A DNA stretch of 64,000 nucleotides from Methylopila sp. M107 (GTDB lineage Bacteria > Pseudomonadota > Alphaproteobacteria > Rhizobiales > Methylopilaceae). Below are positions 42,790 to 50,132 of the stretch, in pieces. Each line of letters starts with the position of its first letter. The stretch's first letter is position 1. Under the pieces are notes generated by a model that saw only the letters and a program-made list of their open reading frames with translations, had not been told where the DNA came from and ran no database searches. Both the position numbers and the translations under genes were made by a program. The DNA is taken from positions 1,778,176 to 1,842,175 of the forward strand of contig NZ_ARWB01000001.1 in NCBI RefSeq assembly GCF_000384475.1, read 5' to 3'.

Positions 42790-43977
42790 AATCGAGCCCT
42801 CCCGCGCCCCATACCCCACCGCCGCACGCTTCTCGTCCTCGCTCAAAAAATCCGCCGCGCTCACCCGCCGCCAGAGCGACTCGCGCTCGACGCTGAGCGC
42901 CTCCACCGCGTCGAGATCCGGGATAAGCGTCAGCTCCGCCTCGTAGGCCGGCGACAGCCAGGCGGCGATCTGGCCCGTGATGCGCGACAGCAGCGGGATC
43001 ACGGTCTGGCGCCACAGCGCGACATTGGCCTCGCGATAGTTGGCGTAAGTGGCGTCGCCCGGGATTCCGAGCAGCATCGGCGGCACGCCGAAGGCGAGCG
43101 CGATCTCGCGGGCGGCGGAATTCTTAGCCGACAGAAAATCCATCTCCTGCGGGGTCAGCGACATCGGCCGCCAGTCGAGGCCGCCGTCGAGCAGCAGCGG
43201 GCGGCCGGCGTTGTCGGCGCCGGAAAACTGCGCCTCGAGCTCTTCCTTCAGGCGCGAGACCTGGTCGTCGGAGAGCCCCTGCCCTTCCGGCCCCTTGTAG
43301 ATCAGCGCGCCGGAGGGCCGGGCGGCGTTGTCGAGCAGCGCCTTGTTCCAGGCCGAGGCCGCATTGTGGAGATCCACCGCCGCGGCTGCGGGCTCCAGCG
43401 GCGAAAGGCCGAAATGGTCGTCCAGCGGATCGAACAGTTTTAGATGCAGGATCGGCGGCGCAGGCTCCGCCCGCTGGTCGAAACGCGTGACATGCGACCC
43501 GACGCGGTACTCATAAGCCTCGGGCCAGCCGTCCGTGCCCGCCACCACGCGCATCCGGTCCGGCCGCAGCGCATGCAGCTCGCGCGGCCGACCGTCGAGC
43601 GCGACGGCTTCGAGATAGGCGTCGCCGGCGATCAGCAGGTGGGAGACCAGCGCCTCGATCAGCCCGGCGCGGCCCTGAAACGCGTTCGGCCGGGCCAGGA
43701 GCCTGGCGAGCGGGTGGTCGACGAGTTCGCTGTCGCCCTCGTTCAGCGTCAACGGCACGCCGCCGGCCGCTTCCGCGACCATGCGCACCGCGCGGTGGAC
43801 CACCGGGTTGCGCCGAAACCCCTCGCGGGCGAGCGTCGCGGGATCGCGCGCCGACCAGACGGCGCGGCCGCCGGCGCTGAGCGCCACCACGGCGCCGACC
43901 CCGAACGATTTCGCGGACGGGACCGTCCGGGACGATCCGGCGAGCGCCGCGAACAGGCGTGCAAAACCCAAAGCCAT
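42775..43977 (-). CDS. GTA portal protein (gp3-like)
   Basis: 400 residues of the HK97-type portal family (TIGR01537): GFRRNPVVHRAVRMVAEAAG, LIAGDAYLEAVALDGRPREL, LHNAASAWNKALLDNAARP and REIALAFGVPPMLLGIPGD. It forms the dodecameric channel at the capsid vertex. The ATG at 43977 gives a standard start; the frame is open to 44052 without similarity. Its 3' end overlaps the right arm of a palindromic element. Confidence 0.96.
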   Translation of the reverse strand: MALGFARLFAALAGSSRTVPSAKSFGVGAVVALSAGGRAVWSARDPATLAREGFRRNPVVHRAVRMVAEAAGGVPLTLNEGDSELVDHPLARLLARPNAFQGRAGLIEALVSHLLIAGDAYLEAVALDGRPRELHALRPDRMRVVAGTDGWPEAYEYRVGSHVTRFDQRAEPAPPILHLKLFDPLDDHFGLSPLEPAAAAVDLHNAASAWNKALLDNAARPSGALIYKGPEGQGLSDDQVSRLKEELEAQFSGADNAGRPLLLDGGLDWRPMSLTPQEMDFLSAKNSAAREIALAFGVPPMLLGIPGDATYANYREANVALWRQTVIPLLSRITGQIAAWLSPAYEAELTLIPDLDAVEALSVERESLWRRVSAADFLSEDEKRAAVGYGAREGSILSRP

Positions 43978-44164
43978 AACGACTCCAAAGGCATGGCGCG
44001 GCGCGCGCTGAACGCGACGCCCGGCCGCGACAAGACTCGTCGCCGGCGTCATCTATTCTTTAAGTGCGCATGCGCATTTTCACGGAACGAAGAAACGGCG
44101 GCGACGTTTCATGGCTGGCGAAGTCGCGACAGCCGCGGTTCGCCTACCGACCAGGGCGAAGACG

Positions 44165-44680
44165 ATGACTCATCTGGTGATGCGCTCCGTTACGGCGATC
44201 GCGCTCGTCGGCGCCGCCGCCGTGCTGTTTACGCGCGACGCGGACGGCGAGGCGTCGCACCTCACCAGCGAGATGCTGGCCCCCACCGCCTATGCCGCGA
44301 CCTACGAGCCCGCCGCCGGCGCGGCGGTTTCGGCCCGCGCCACGAGCGATCAGGCCGCGAGCCTCGCGCCTGCGATCGCCAACGTGGTCGGCGGATCGTC
44401 CGAAACCAGCATGATGGTCACGCCGGACCAGAAGGCCGCGATCCTCCGGCAGATCGACCTGCTCGGCCTGTCTAACGTCGCGGGCTCGGGGCTCCGCGAC
44501 CTGCCGCTGAAGATCGGCGCCAGGCTGCCGCGCGAACGCGTGCGGCTGTCGCCCCTTCCGTCGCAGATCGTGAAGATCGTGCCGAAATACGGCGCCTACG
44601 AATACTTCATGAGCGAGAACGGCGCGGTCGTCATCGTCGACCCGGGCGCCTATCAGATCGTCGAGATGCTCGGCGTCTGA
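44165..44680 (+). CDS. DUF1236 protein 1
   Basis: 171 residues. A hydrophobic N-terminus (about 5-24) looks like a signal peptide or anchor. The C-terminal 85 residues match DUF1236: KIGARLPRERVRLSPLPSQI then YEYFMSENGAVVIVDPGAY. The function is unknown; members are secreted or periplasmic in Hyphomicrobiales. It is the first of three related plus-strand genes lying between GTA terminase and portal genes. ATG 44165 is chosen; ATG 44111 is possible but puts 18 hydrophilic residues before the signal. Confidence 0.82.
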   Translation: MTHLVMRSVTAIALVGAAAVLFTRDADGEASHLTSEMLAPTAYAATYEPAAGAAVSARATSDQAASLAPAIANVVGGSSETSMMVTPDQKAAILRQIDLLGLSNVAGSGLRDLPLKIGARLPRERVRLSPLPSQIVKIVPKYGAYEYFMSENGAVVIVDPGAYQIVEMLGV

Positions 44681-44697
44681 CGCTTTTTGGCCGAGGA

Positions 44698-44739
44698 TCG
44701 TCATGCCCGCGTCTTCGCGCGGGTTTCCACGACTTGGTA
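44698..44739. repeat. Half palindromic element, TCATGCCCG type
   Basis: TCGTCATGCCCGCGTCTTCG followed by CGCGGGTTTCCACGACTTGG resembles the left half of the element at 42542-42640. No matching right arm was found before the next gene at 44898. Confidence 0.6.
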
Positions 44740-44897
44740 CGAGAGTTCTACGCTGCCTGGAAGGCGCGGCTTTGTCGGGCGTGACGTCTTTCTGTTCCAT
44801 CCCACGTCCGGGCCGGAACGAACCCGCCCATGCGACGTTCCAGAGCCGAGGGTGCGCTTGAGCGGCCGCGACTGCGCGGTCGCCAGGGGCCAGCGTC

Positions 44898-45299
44898 ATG
44901 AAACCATATCTTCTGAGCGTGTTTGCGGGCCTGTTGTCCGTCGCGGCGCCGTTGTCCGTCGCCGCGCAGGACGCCGGCGGCCATCGCGTGGCGTATAACT
45001 CGCTGGGCGGCTCGTCCGTCACCACCGTGGCGGTCACGGACGAGCGCAAGAGCGCGATCCGCGCGACCATCGCGGCCTCGCGAGGCGCGGCCTTGCGCAT
45101 CCCGAAGGCGAGCCTCGGCGACGCGGCGATCTCGATCGGCGCGCTTCTGCCGCGCGAGAAGGTTCGGATCTCGCGGCTTCCGGCCGCCGTGGTCCAGCTC
45201 GTTCCCGAATATGCGGCCTACGAATACTTCGTCACCGACGACGGCCAGATCGTGATCGTCGACCCCGACAGCTACGCGGTCGTCGACGTCATCGCGTGA
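44898..45299 (+). CDS. DUF1236 protein 2
   Basis: 133 residues. Clear signal peptide (about 1-23, ending SVAAQD). The mature protein is almost only DUF1236: IGALLPREKVRISRLPAAVV and YEYFVTDDGQIVIVDPDSY. It is the closest relative of the third gene in this row; both share the motif LPREKVRISRLP. The predicted role is unknown. A promoter-like 79-bp repeat lies just downstream on the opposite strand. Confidence 0.85.
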   Translation: MKPYLLSVFAGLLSVAAPLSVAAQDAGGHRVAYNSLGGSSVTTVAVTDERKSAIRATIAASRGAALRIPKASLGDAAISIGALLPREKVRISRLPAAVVQLVPEYAAYEYFVTDDGQIVIVDPDSYAVVDVIA

Positions 45300-45653
45300 C
45301 GTCGGATCGGCTTCAGCCCGGCCATGCGCAACTGTGGAGCATGGCCGAACCCTATCGCGGCAGCGTCACGCTGTCAATGCTTATTTTCTTACATAGGATT
45401 TTTTCCTGCATGCATCACGTTGCATCGTAGCGGCCCGCACCGGCTCTCGCCGTCTCGGGGGCGTCAAGGATCGTCCTTTCATTTTCAAGCCTAGAGCGAC
45501 GCTCAGAAGATGAACTTGCAAGGCAACGCGTTGTTCGGTCTCGCTATTCACGAGACGACGCAAGTTTTCTGGAACGCTTATCAAGACGACGACGTTTCCA
45601 ATCCGAGGGCGCGCTATGCGGCTGCGGCGACGCGGCTGTAAAGGGCAAAAATC
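45300..45653. other. 354-bp gene-free region between DUF1236 genes
   Basis: Contains the promoter-like repeat (45326-45404), then about 250 bp of lower GC with A/T-rich patches, probably the promoter region of the third DUF1236 gene. The 67-codon minus-strand frame here shows no family features. Confidence 0.6.
45326..45404 (-). promoter_or_regulatory. Promoter/operator-like repeat, copy A
   Basis: On the minus strand: an A-rich upstream run, TTGACA (45377-45372), a palindrome with one mismatch (45359-45375, GGCAGCG TCA CGCTGTC on plus) and a weak -10 TAGGGT 17 bp further. It aligns without gaps to 51338-51416. It points toward the 3' end of DUF1236 gene 2, so no gene is obviously driven. 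Confidence 0.6.
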
Positions 45654-46514
45654 ATGAAAAACGTTCTACTCGGAACCGTCGCGGCGCTGGCGATCGTCAC
45701 GGCTCCGCTGTCCGTATCCGCGCAAAGCGGCGGCGGCGGCAAGGAGACTGTCGGCGGTTCGTCGTCCGGCGGCGGCGAACGCTCCGGCGGAGGCTCGGGC
45801 CTCGACAAATCATCCGGCGGCGCGGACGGCGCGCGATCGGGCGCCGGGGCGGAGCGGGACTCCGGGTCCCGCATGGACTCCGGCGGCGCGTCGCCGCGGG
45901 GCGCCGATCCGACGTCCGGCGCGGAGTCGGGCGACAAAAGCCGCCCGAGCATGAAATCCGGCCCGGACGCCGACATGAAATCCGGCGACCGCGACGGCAA
46001 GGACCGCCTCGACCAGAAATCCCGGTCCGGCTCCGACGACGCGGCCTCGCCGCGCGGCAAGTCGGGCTCGGACGACGAGATGAGGTCCGGCGACCGCGAC
46101 AGGGACCGTCCCGACATGAAGTCCGGCGACAAGGACCGCTCGCGGTCCGACGGCGAGATGCGGTCCCACGACCGGGACGGCAAGTCGGTCGACGGCAAGG
46201 CCTCGGACGGCAAGAACTCGGTCGGCGGCTCCTCGCGGACGAGCGTCAAGGTGACGGAGACGCAGCGCACCACCATCCGCCAGAAGCTCAGCGTCTCCAG
46301 CGGAACCCGGGTCTCGAAGTCGAGCCTTGGCGGCGTCTCCATCTCGGTCGGCGTCAAGCTGCCGCGCGAGAAGGTGCGCATCTCGCGCCTGCCGGCCGAA
46401 ATCGTCGAGATCGCGCCGGAATACTCGGCCTACGAATATTTCGTCACCGATGACGGGCTCATCGTGATCGTCGATCCCGACACGTATGAGATCATCGACG
46501 TCATTGAGGCCTGA
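45654..46514 (+). CDS. DUF1236 protein 3 with long D/K/R/S-rich repeat region
   Basis: 286 residues. Signal peptide about 1-23 (ending SVSAQS). Residues about 25-195 are low-complexity and hydrophilic, with degenerate repeats of the type MKSGDRD, MRSGDRDRD and SGGGERSGG. The C-terminal 85 residues are DUF1236 (VKLPREKVRISRLPAEIVEI, YEYFVTDDGLIVIVDPDTY). The spacer may extend the domain through the periplasm or bind ions. It ends 72 bp from the convergent terminase gene. Confidence 0.82.
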   Translation: MKNVLLGTVAALAIVTAPLSVSAQSGGGGKETVGGSSSGGGERSGGGSGLDKSSGGADGARSGAGAERDSGSRMDSGGASPRGADPTSGAESGDKSRPSMKSGPDADMKSGDRDGKDRLDQKSRSGSDDAASPRGKSGSDDEMRSGDRDRDRPDMKSGDKDRSRSDGEMRSHDRDGKSVDGKASDGKNSVGGSSRTSVKVTETQRTTIRQKLSVSSGTRVSKSSLGGVSISVGVKLPREKVRISRLPAEIVEIAPEYSAYEYFVTDDGLIVIVDPDTYEIIDVIEA

Positions 46515-46586
46515 TCGACCGCCGAACGCGGCATGAAGACGGGACGCGGCGGTCGCCCACTTTTGGCGATCTCCGCGTCCATGCGT

Positions 46587-47936
46587 TTAAAGGCCGACGA
46601 TCCGCGGCCCCCTGCCCTTCGCTTCCAGCATCAGATGGGTCACGGCCCAGACCAGCGCATCGACGCGGTCGGGCGATCGGCCGTCGGACAGCCCGTCGAG
46701 CCCGAACCCGGCCATCTCGTCCTCGAGCGCGGGATGGGGGCCGACATGGACCGCCTTCCCCTGCGCATAGAGCGCAGCCACCGGCTCCGCCCTCAGCCAT
46801 TTGCCGCGCGTCGCCCGAACGGCCCGTACGGGCACGCCCGGGTCGACGCCTGCGATCACCGCGCGCACCATGTCGCCGCCCTGGTTCACCTCCGCGACCA
46901 GCGCGTCGGCCTCGAGCCTGCGATAGAGCGCGACCGCCTTCGCGGCCCAGGCCTCCGGCCTCGGGTTCGAAACAGTTGCGTCCTCCAGCACATAGGCCCG
47001 TCCGTCGCGGCCGAGCCCGACGCAGACGATCCCGCAGGCGTCGGAGCGGCGCGCGGCGCCGGCGGGCGGGTCGACCGCGACCACGATCCGCGTCAGCTCC
47101 GGCGCGGCGGCGACCCGCGTACGCTCGATCTGCTCGCGCGACCAGAGCGCGTCCTCGCGGTCGTCCAGAAGTTCGCCGTCAAGCTCCTGCCGGCCGAGCC
47201 GGGTGCCCCGATAGGCGCCGACGACGGCCTGCAGGAACCCCGGCGCGAGGTTCGCGGCGTTGGCGCGGGTCCCGGCGCGGCTGATCGCAACCGAGGCGTC
47301 GCCCGCGAGCCGCTTCACCAGCGGAACGGCGCGCGGCGTGGTGGTCGCGACCTGTCTTGGCCGGGGTCCGAGGCGCAATCCGAACTGCAGCATGGTCCAG
47401 GCCTCCTCGCCATATTTCCACTTGCCGATCTCGTCGGCCCAGGCGGCGTCGAACTGCGGACCGCGCAACGCCTCCGGGTCCTCGGCCGAAAACCCCAGCG
47501 CCACCGCGCCGTTCGGCCAGACCAGGCGGCGCCGGCTCGCCTCATAGGTCGGGCGCTCGTGGGCCGCGTGGATGGCGAGCAGGCCGGACGGCCCGTCGAT
47601 CATCACCTCGCGCAGGTCCGCATAGGTCTCCGCCACCAGCGCGATGCGCCCGGCTTTCGCGGGCGAACCCCCCGGATGGCCGAGCGCCAGCCCCCGCACC
47701 CATTCGGCGCCGGCGCGGGTTTTCCCTGCGCCGCGCCCGCCGAGCACGAGCCATGTGGTCCAGTCGCCCGGCGGCGGCAGCTGGTCGTCTCGCGCCCAGA
47801 CCGCCCAGTCATGGCTGAACACGTCCATCTCGCGCGCGGTGAGCGCCGCGACGAAGGCGTCAGCCGCCTCGAAGCCTTGCAATGCGGTCCGCAAGTTCCG
47901 CGCGGAAGGCGTCGAGATCGGCGACTGACTGTCCAT
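46587..47936 (-). CDS. GTA terminase large subunit (gp2-like)
   Basis: 449 residues. The N-terminal packaging ATPase has Walker A GGRGAGKT (66-73) and a Walker B-like AAWADEIGKWK; the C-terminal nuclease domain starts near ELTRIVVAVDPPAG with RSDACGIVCVG and ends DRVDALVWAVTHLML. It drives DNA into the GTA head. The ATG at 47936 lies within the 3' end of the gp1-like gene, a 77-bp overlap. Between this gene and the portal gene lie three opposite-strand DUF1236 genes. Confidence 0.95.
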   Translation of the reverse strand: MDSQSPISTPSARNLRTALQGFEAADAFVAALTAREMDVFSHDWAVWARDDQLPPPGDWTTWLVLGGRGAGKTRAGAEWVRGLALGHPGGSPAKAGRIALVAETYADLREVMIDGPSGLLAIHAAHERPTYEASRRRLVWPNGAVALGFSAEDPEALRGPQFDAAWADEIGKWKYGEEAWTMLQFGLRLGPRPRQVATTTPRAVPLVKRLAGDASVAISRAGTRANAANLAPGFLQAVVGAYRGTRLGRQELDGELLDDREDALWSREQIERTRVAAAPELTRIVVAVDPPAGAARRSDACGIVCVGLGRDGRAYVLEDATVSNPRPEAWAAKAVALYRRLEADALVAEVNQGGDMVRAVIAGVDPGVPVRAVRATRGKWLRAEPVAALYAQGKAVHVGPHPALEDEMAGFGLDGLSDGRSPDRVDALVWAVTHLMLEAKGRGPRIVGL

Positions 47937-48336
47937 CCCGATCCTCTCCAGCCCCCGGCCCGCGCGCCGGATCGGCGTCCCGGCCCCTGCGGCCCTGCTC
48001 TTCGTCATACTTGGCGAGCTCGCGGAGCGTGCGGACGAGGCTCGCCAGGCTGCGCGCCATCTTCTCGACGCGCGCGTCGCGCTCCTCGCCCGCGCCGCCG
48101 ATCGCGGCTTCCGCCGCGCCGATTTCTTTTTCGACGCGGCCGCGCAGCGACGCCACCAGCGTCACCCGATCGGGCGCCGCGGGCGGGCGGATCCAGCCTT
48201 GCGCCTCGGCGTAGCGTCGGATCGAGGTCCGCGACACGCCGGTCTCGGTCGCAATCCGCTCGCCCGAAAGCTGCGTCGTCTCGAACAGCCGCCGCGCCTC
48301 CGCGAGGCGTTCCGGCGGGACGATGCGGATCGGCAT
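47860..48336 (-). CDS. GTA small terminase-like DNA-binding protein (gp1-like)
   Basis: 158 residues. The N-terminal helix-turn-helix (about 8-45: LSGERIATETGVSRTSIRRY) is followed by a coiled, charged region (about 60-110) suited to oligomerisation. Position directly before the large terminase and this layout fit the GTA small terminase gp1. The ATG at 48336 follows GAGGTCCTCGCC, a good ribosome binding site. It is the first gene of the GTA transcript, so its upstream region (48337-48613) should hold the GTA promoter. Confidence 0.8.
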   Translation of the reverse strand: MPIRIVPPERLAEARRLFETTQLSGERIATETGVSRTSIRRYAEAQGWIRPPAAPDRVTLVASLRGRVEKEIGAAEAAIGGAGEERDARVEKMARSLASLVRTLRELAKYDEEQGRRGRDADPARGPGAGEDRDGQSVADLDAFRAELADRIARLRGG

Positions 48337-48357
48337 GGCGAGGACCTCGGCATTCTT

Positions 48358-48490
48358 CACCTCTCCCCAGCGGGGAGAGGTCGACGCTGCGAAGCGGCGG
48401 AGGGTGAGGGGGATCAGGGCTTTCCGGAGATGGCTCGCCCCCCTCTCACCCGGCCCTTCGGGCCGACCTCTCCCCGCCGGGGAGAGGTGA
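48358..48490. repeat. Palindromic element, CTCTCCCC type, upstream of the GTA
   Basis: Arms ACCTCTCCCCAGCGGGGAGA and CCTCTCCCCGCCGGGGAGAGGT enclose about 90 bp with further inverted segments (GGGTGAGGGGG / CCCCCTCTCACCC). It lies about 20 bp before the gp1-like start, so it occupies the GTA leader region. Confidence 0.85.
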
Positions 48491-48613
48491 AGGGCGGCGT
48501 TCGACGTCGAATGCGCCGCCGTCATCGCTTCGCGGGAGAGAAACAAGGCGCTTGCGCCCGCCCCGATTGCATCCGAACCTGACCGCTCAGCCAATCATTG
48601 CGGGGCGCGCGTC

Positions 48614-49009
48614 ATGACTTCGAACCCATTCGTCGCCGGGATCGCGGCGCTTGCGCTGTCCGCCGGCGCAGCCATGGCGGCCGGGGTGCCGGAAGAGCTG
48701 ATCGGGCTGTGGGACGAGAAGCTCAAACTGTGCCGCGAGGGGATGTCGGACAGCGCCCTGTTCGTCGGGCCGAAGCTGATCGGCTTTCACGAGGAGTTCT
48801 GCGACATCCGAAAAGTCGAGGCCAAGGGAGACAAGACCGAGATCACGTCTAAATGCACGCCGAACGAACTCAGCGACGACGGGAACTCCTATCTCTGGAC
48901 GCTCGATCGCAGGGGCGACAGGCTCTTCGTGTCGCTGCAGACGATCGGCAAGAAGAAGAAGCCCACGACCTTCTCCCTGCCCTATTGCAGGGAGCCGTGG
49001 CCCAACTGA
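48614..49009 (+). CDS. Small secreted protein, unknown
   Basis: 131 residues with a signal peptide (about 1-23, ending AMAAG). The mature part (VPEELIGLWDEKLKLCREGM) has four cysteines and a lipocalin-like or META-like beta pattern at the end (LFVSLQTIGKKKKPTTFSL). I do not recognise a family. It is divergent from the GTA and convergent with the next small secreted gene. Confidence 0.75.
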   Translation: MTSNPFVAGIAALALSAGAAMAAGVPEELIGLWDEKLKLCREGMSDSALFVGPKLIGFHEEFCDIRKVEAKGDKTEITSKCTPNELSDDGNSYLWTLDRRGDRLFVSLQTIGKKKKPTTFSLPYCREPWPN

Positions 49010-49057
49010 CGCAAAGAGCCGCCCGATTCCTTCCGATTGGTCGAAGCGGCCTGCCGA

Positions 49058-49324
49058 TCACCCCCGCACGCCGGTGGCCGGCGGCGGCGATTTGATCTGG
49101 ATGCACGGGCCCGTATACAGCTCGGATCGATAGGCTGTGTAGTAACGGCACTGCGTCGTGCCGTTCGGTCCCGAATAGGGCGCGCAGGCCTGGTATGGAA
49201 CCTGGACATAGAGCGGCAGAGAACTGCAGAGCGGCGTCTGCGCCTGCGCTGCGCCGAACATTGCGACGGTCGCGCCGATCGCCGCAGCCGCCGATGCGTA
49301 TCGCTTCACCCGCCGGATTTCCAT
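49058..49324 (-). CDS. Small secreted cysteine-containing protein A
   Basis: 88 residues. The signal peptide runs to about residue 27 (FGAAQAQ). The mature part of about 60 residues has four cysteines (LCSSLP, QACAPYSG, QCRYY, GPCIQ) and many Tyr/Pro. No family was recognised. The start ATG 49324 follows AGGGGCC. It is one of three minus-strand genes for small exported proteins in a row. Confidence 0.65.
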   Translation of the reverse strand: MEIRRVKRYASAAAAIGATVAMFGAAQAQTPLCSSLPLYVQVPYQACAPYSGPNGTTQCRYYTAYRSELYTGPCIQIKSPPPATGVRG

Positions 49325-49398
49325 GCTCTGGCCCCTTCGAAGACGATGTCTGGTGTGAGTCCAAGCTCCGCCGCGGCGAACCCGCTTGCGCGGCCCTT

Positions 49399-49710
49399 TC
49401 AGCGACTGCAGTTGCGCAGGCGTCCGCGATGGCCCTGATAGCCGGCGTCGCACCAGGCGCGGATCTGGTCGTCGTTCAGCAGGCAGACCTGCTGCGAGCC
49501 GCCGACCGACGTGCACTCGTAGTTGCACGTCGTTTCCCAGGCCAGAAACTCCCTTGGCACGCAAAAGGCGAGCTTGGTCCGGTTCATGTCGATGGTCTGG
49601 TTGAACCGCGACCTGTCGATCGAATTCTGCGCCGAAACGGCGCCGGTCGAGGCGCAGGCGATCAGCGCCGCCGCCCCCACGACTTTGGCTGATCTATGCA
49701 AATGTTTCAT
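49399..49710 (-). CDS. Small secreted cysteine-containing protein B
   Basis: 103 residues with a signal peptide (about 8-32, ending AVSAQ). The mature part has six cysteines (FCVPRE, TCNYECTS, VCLLND, WCDAGY, NCSR), which suggests disulfide bonds. No family recognised. ATG 49710 is used because the signal peptide follows directly; the frame is open to 49731. Confidence 0.65.
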   Translation of the reverse strand: MKHLHRSAKVVGAAALIACASTGAVSAQNSIDRSRFNQTIDMNRTKLAFCVPREFLAWETTCNYECTSVGGSQQVCLLNDDQIRAWCDAGYQGHRGRLRNCSR

Positions 49711-49751
49711 GCCCTGTGCCCCGACCGACATTCAAACCAGACCCTCGACGC

Positions 49752-49862
49752 TCACTTCTGGGTGCACGTCGTCGTGGAGCTGGAGACGCAGTTTCCAGCT
49801 GTCGCGGGCAGGCCGGAGGCGACGAGAACGGCGAAAGCGAGCAAGGCGGCGCGGATCGGCAT
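49752..49862 (-). CDS. Very short exported peptide (36 residues)
   Basis: 36 residues: a signal-like helix (about 4-22) and a mature tail of about 13 residues, NCVSSSTTTCTQK, with two cysteines. The ribosome binding site GAGGAGATCACCC before ATG 49862 is strong, which argues for translation. It precedes the two other small exported genes on the same strand. No family known. Confidence 0.5.
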   Translation of the reverse strand: MPIRAALLAFAVLVASGLPATAGNCVSSSTTTCTQK

Positions 49863-49982
49863 CGGGTGATCTCCTCGGTGAGAAACTTCTGACGAGGACA
49901 ACCTAGACGGGGCCGCCCGGCCGCTGATCACCCGGACGGGGTAGGTAGAACTACGGATCACGATGTGGGCGCGGCGGCCGAG

Positions 49983-50090
49983 GTCATTCCGGCTGAAGCG
50001 AAGCGGAAGGCCGGAATCCAGAACCACCGACGTTCCCGATTGGATGGAGACGGGTGCGGATCTGGATTCCGGCCCTTCGGCCGGAATGAC
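49983..50090. repeat. Palindromic element, TCATTCCGGC type
   Basis: Arms GTCATTCCGGCTGAAGCGAA and TTCCGGCCCTTCGGCCGGAA (then TGAC) enclose about 55 bp, with ATCCAGA and TCTGGAT marking the inner ends. Related to 62706-62816 and the right half of 6653-6752. Confidence 0.8.
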
Positions 50091-50132
50091 TGCCGACGAC
50101 ACGTCAACCCGCTCCCCTCCAGCCCCGCCGCC

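Noticed and set aside
25781-48336. Prophage instead of gene transfer agent
   Set aside because: No integrase, replication genes, lysogeny repressor or attachment sites were found, and gene order and protein sizes follow the RcGTA type. A degraded phage cannot be fully excluded.
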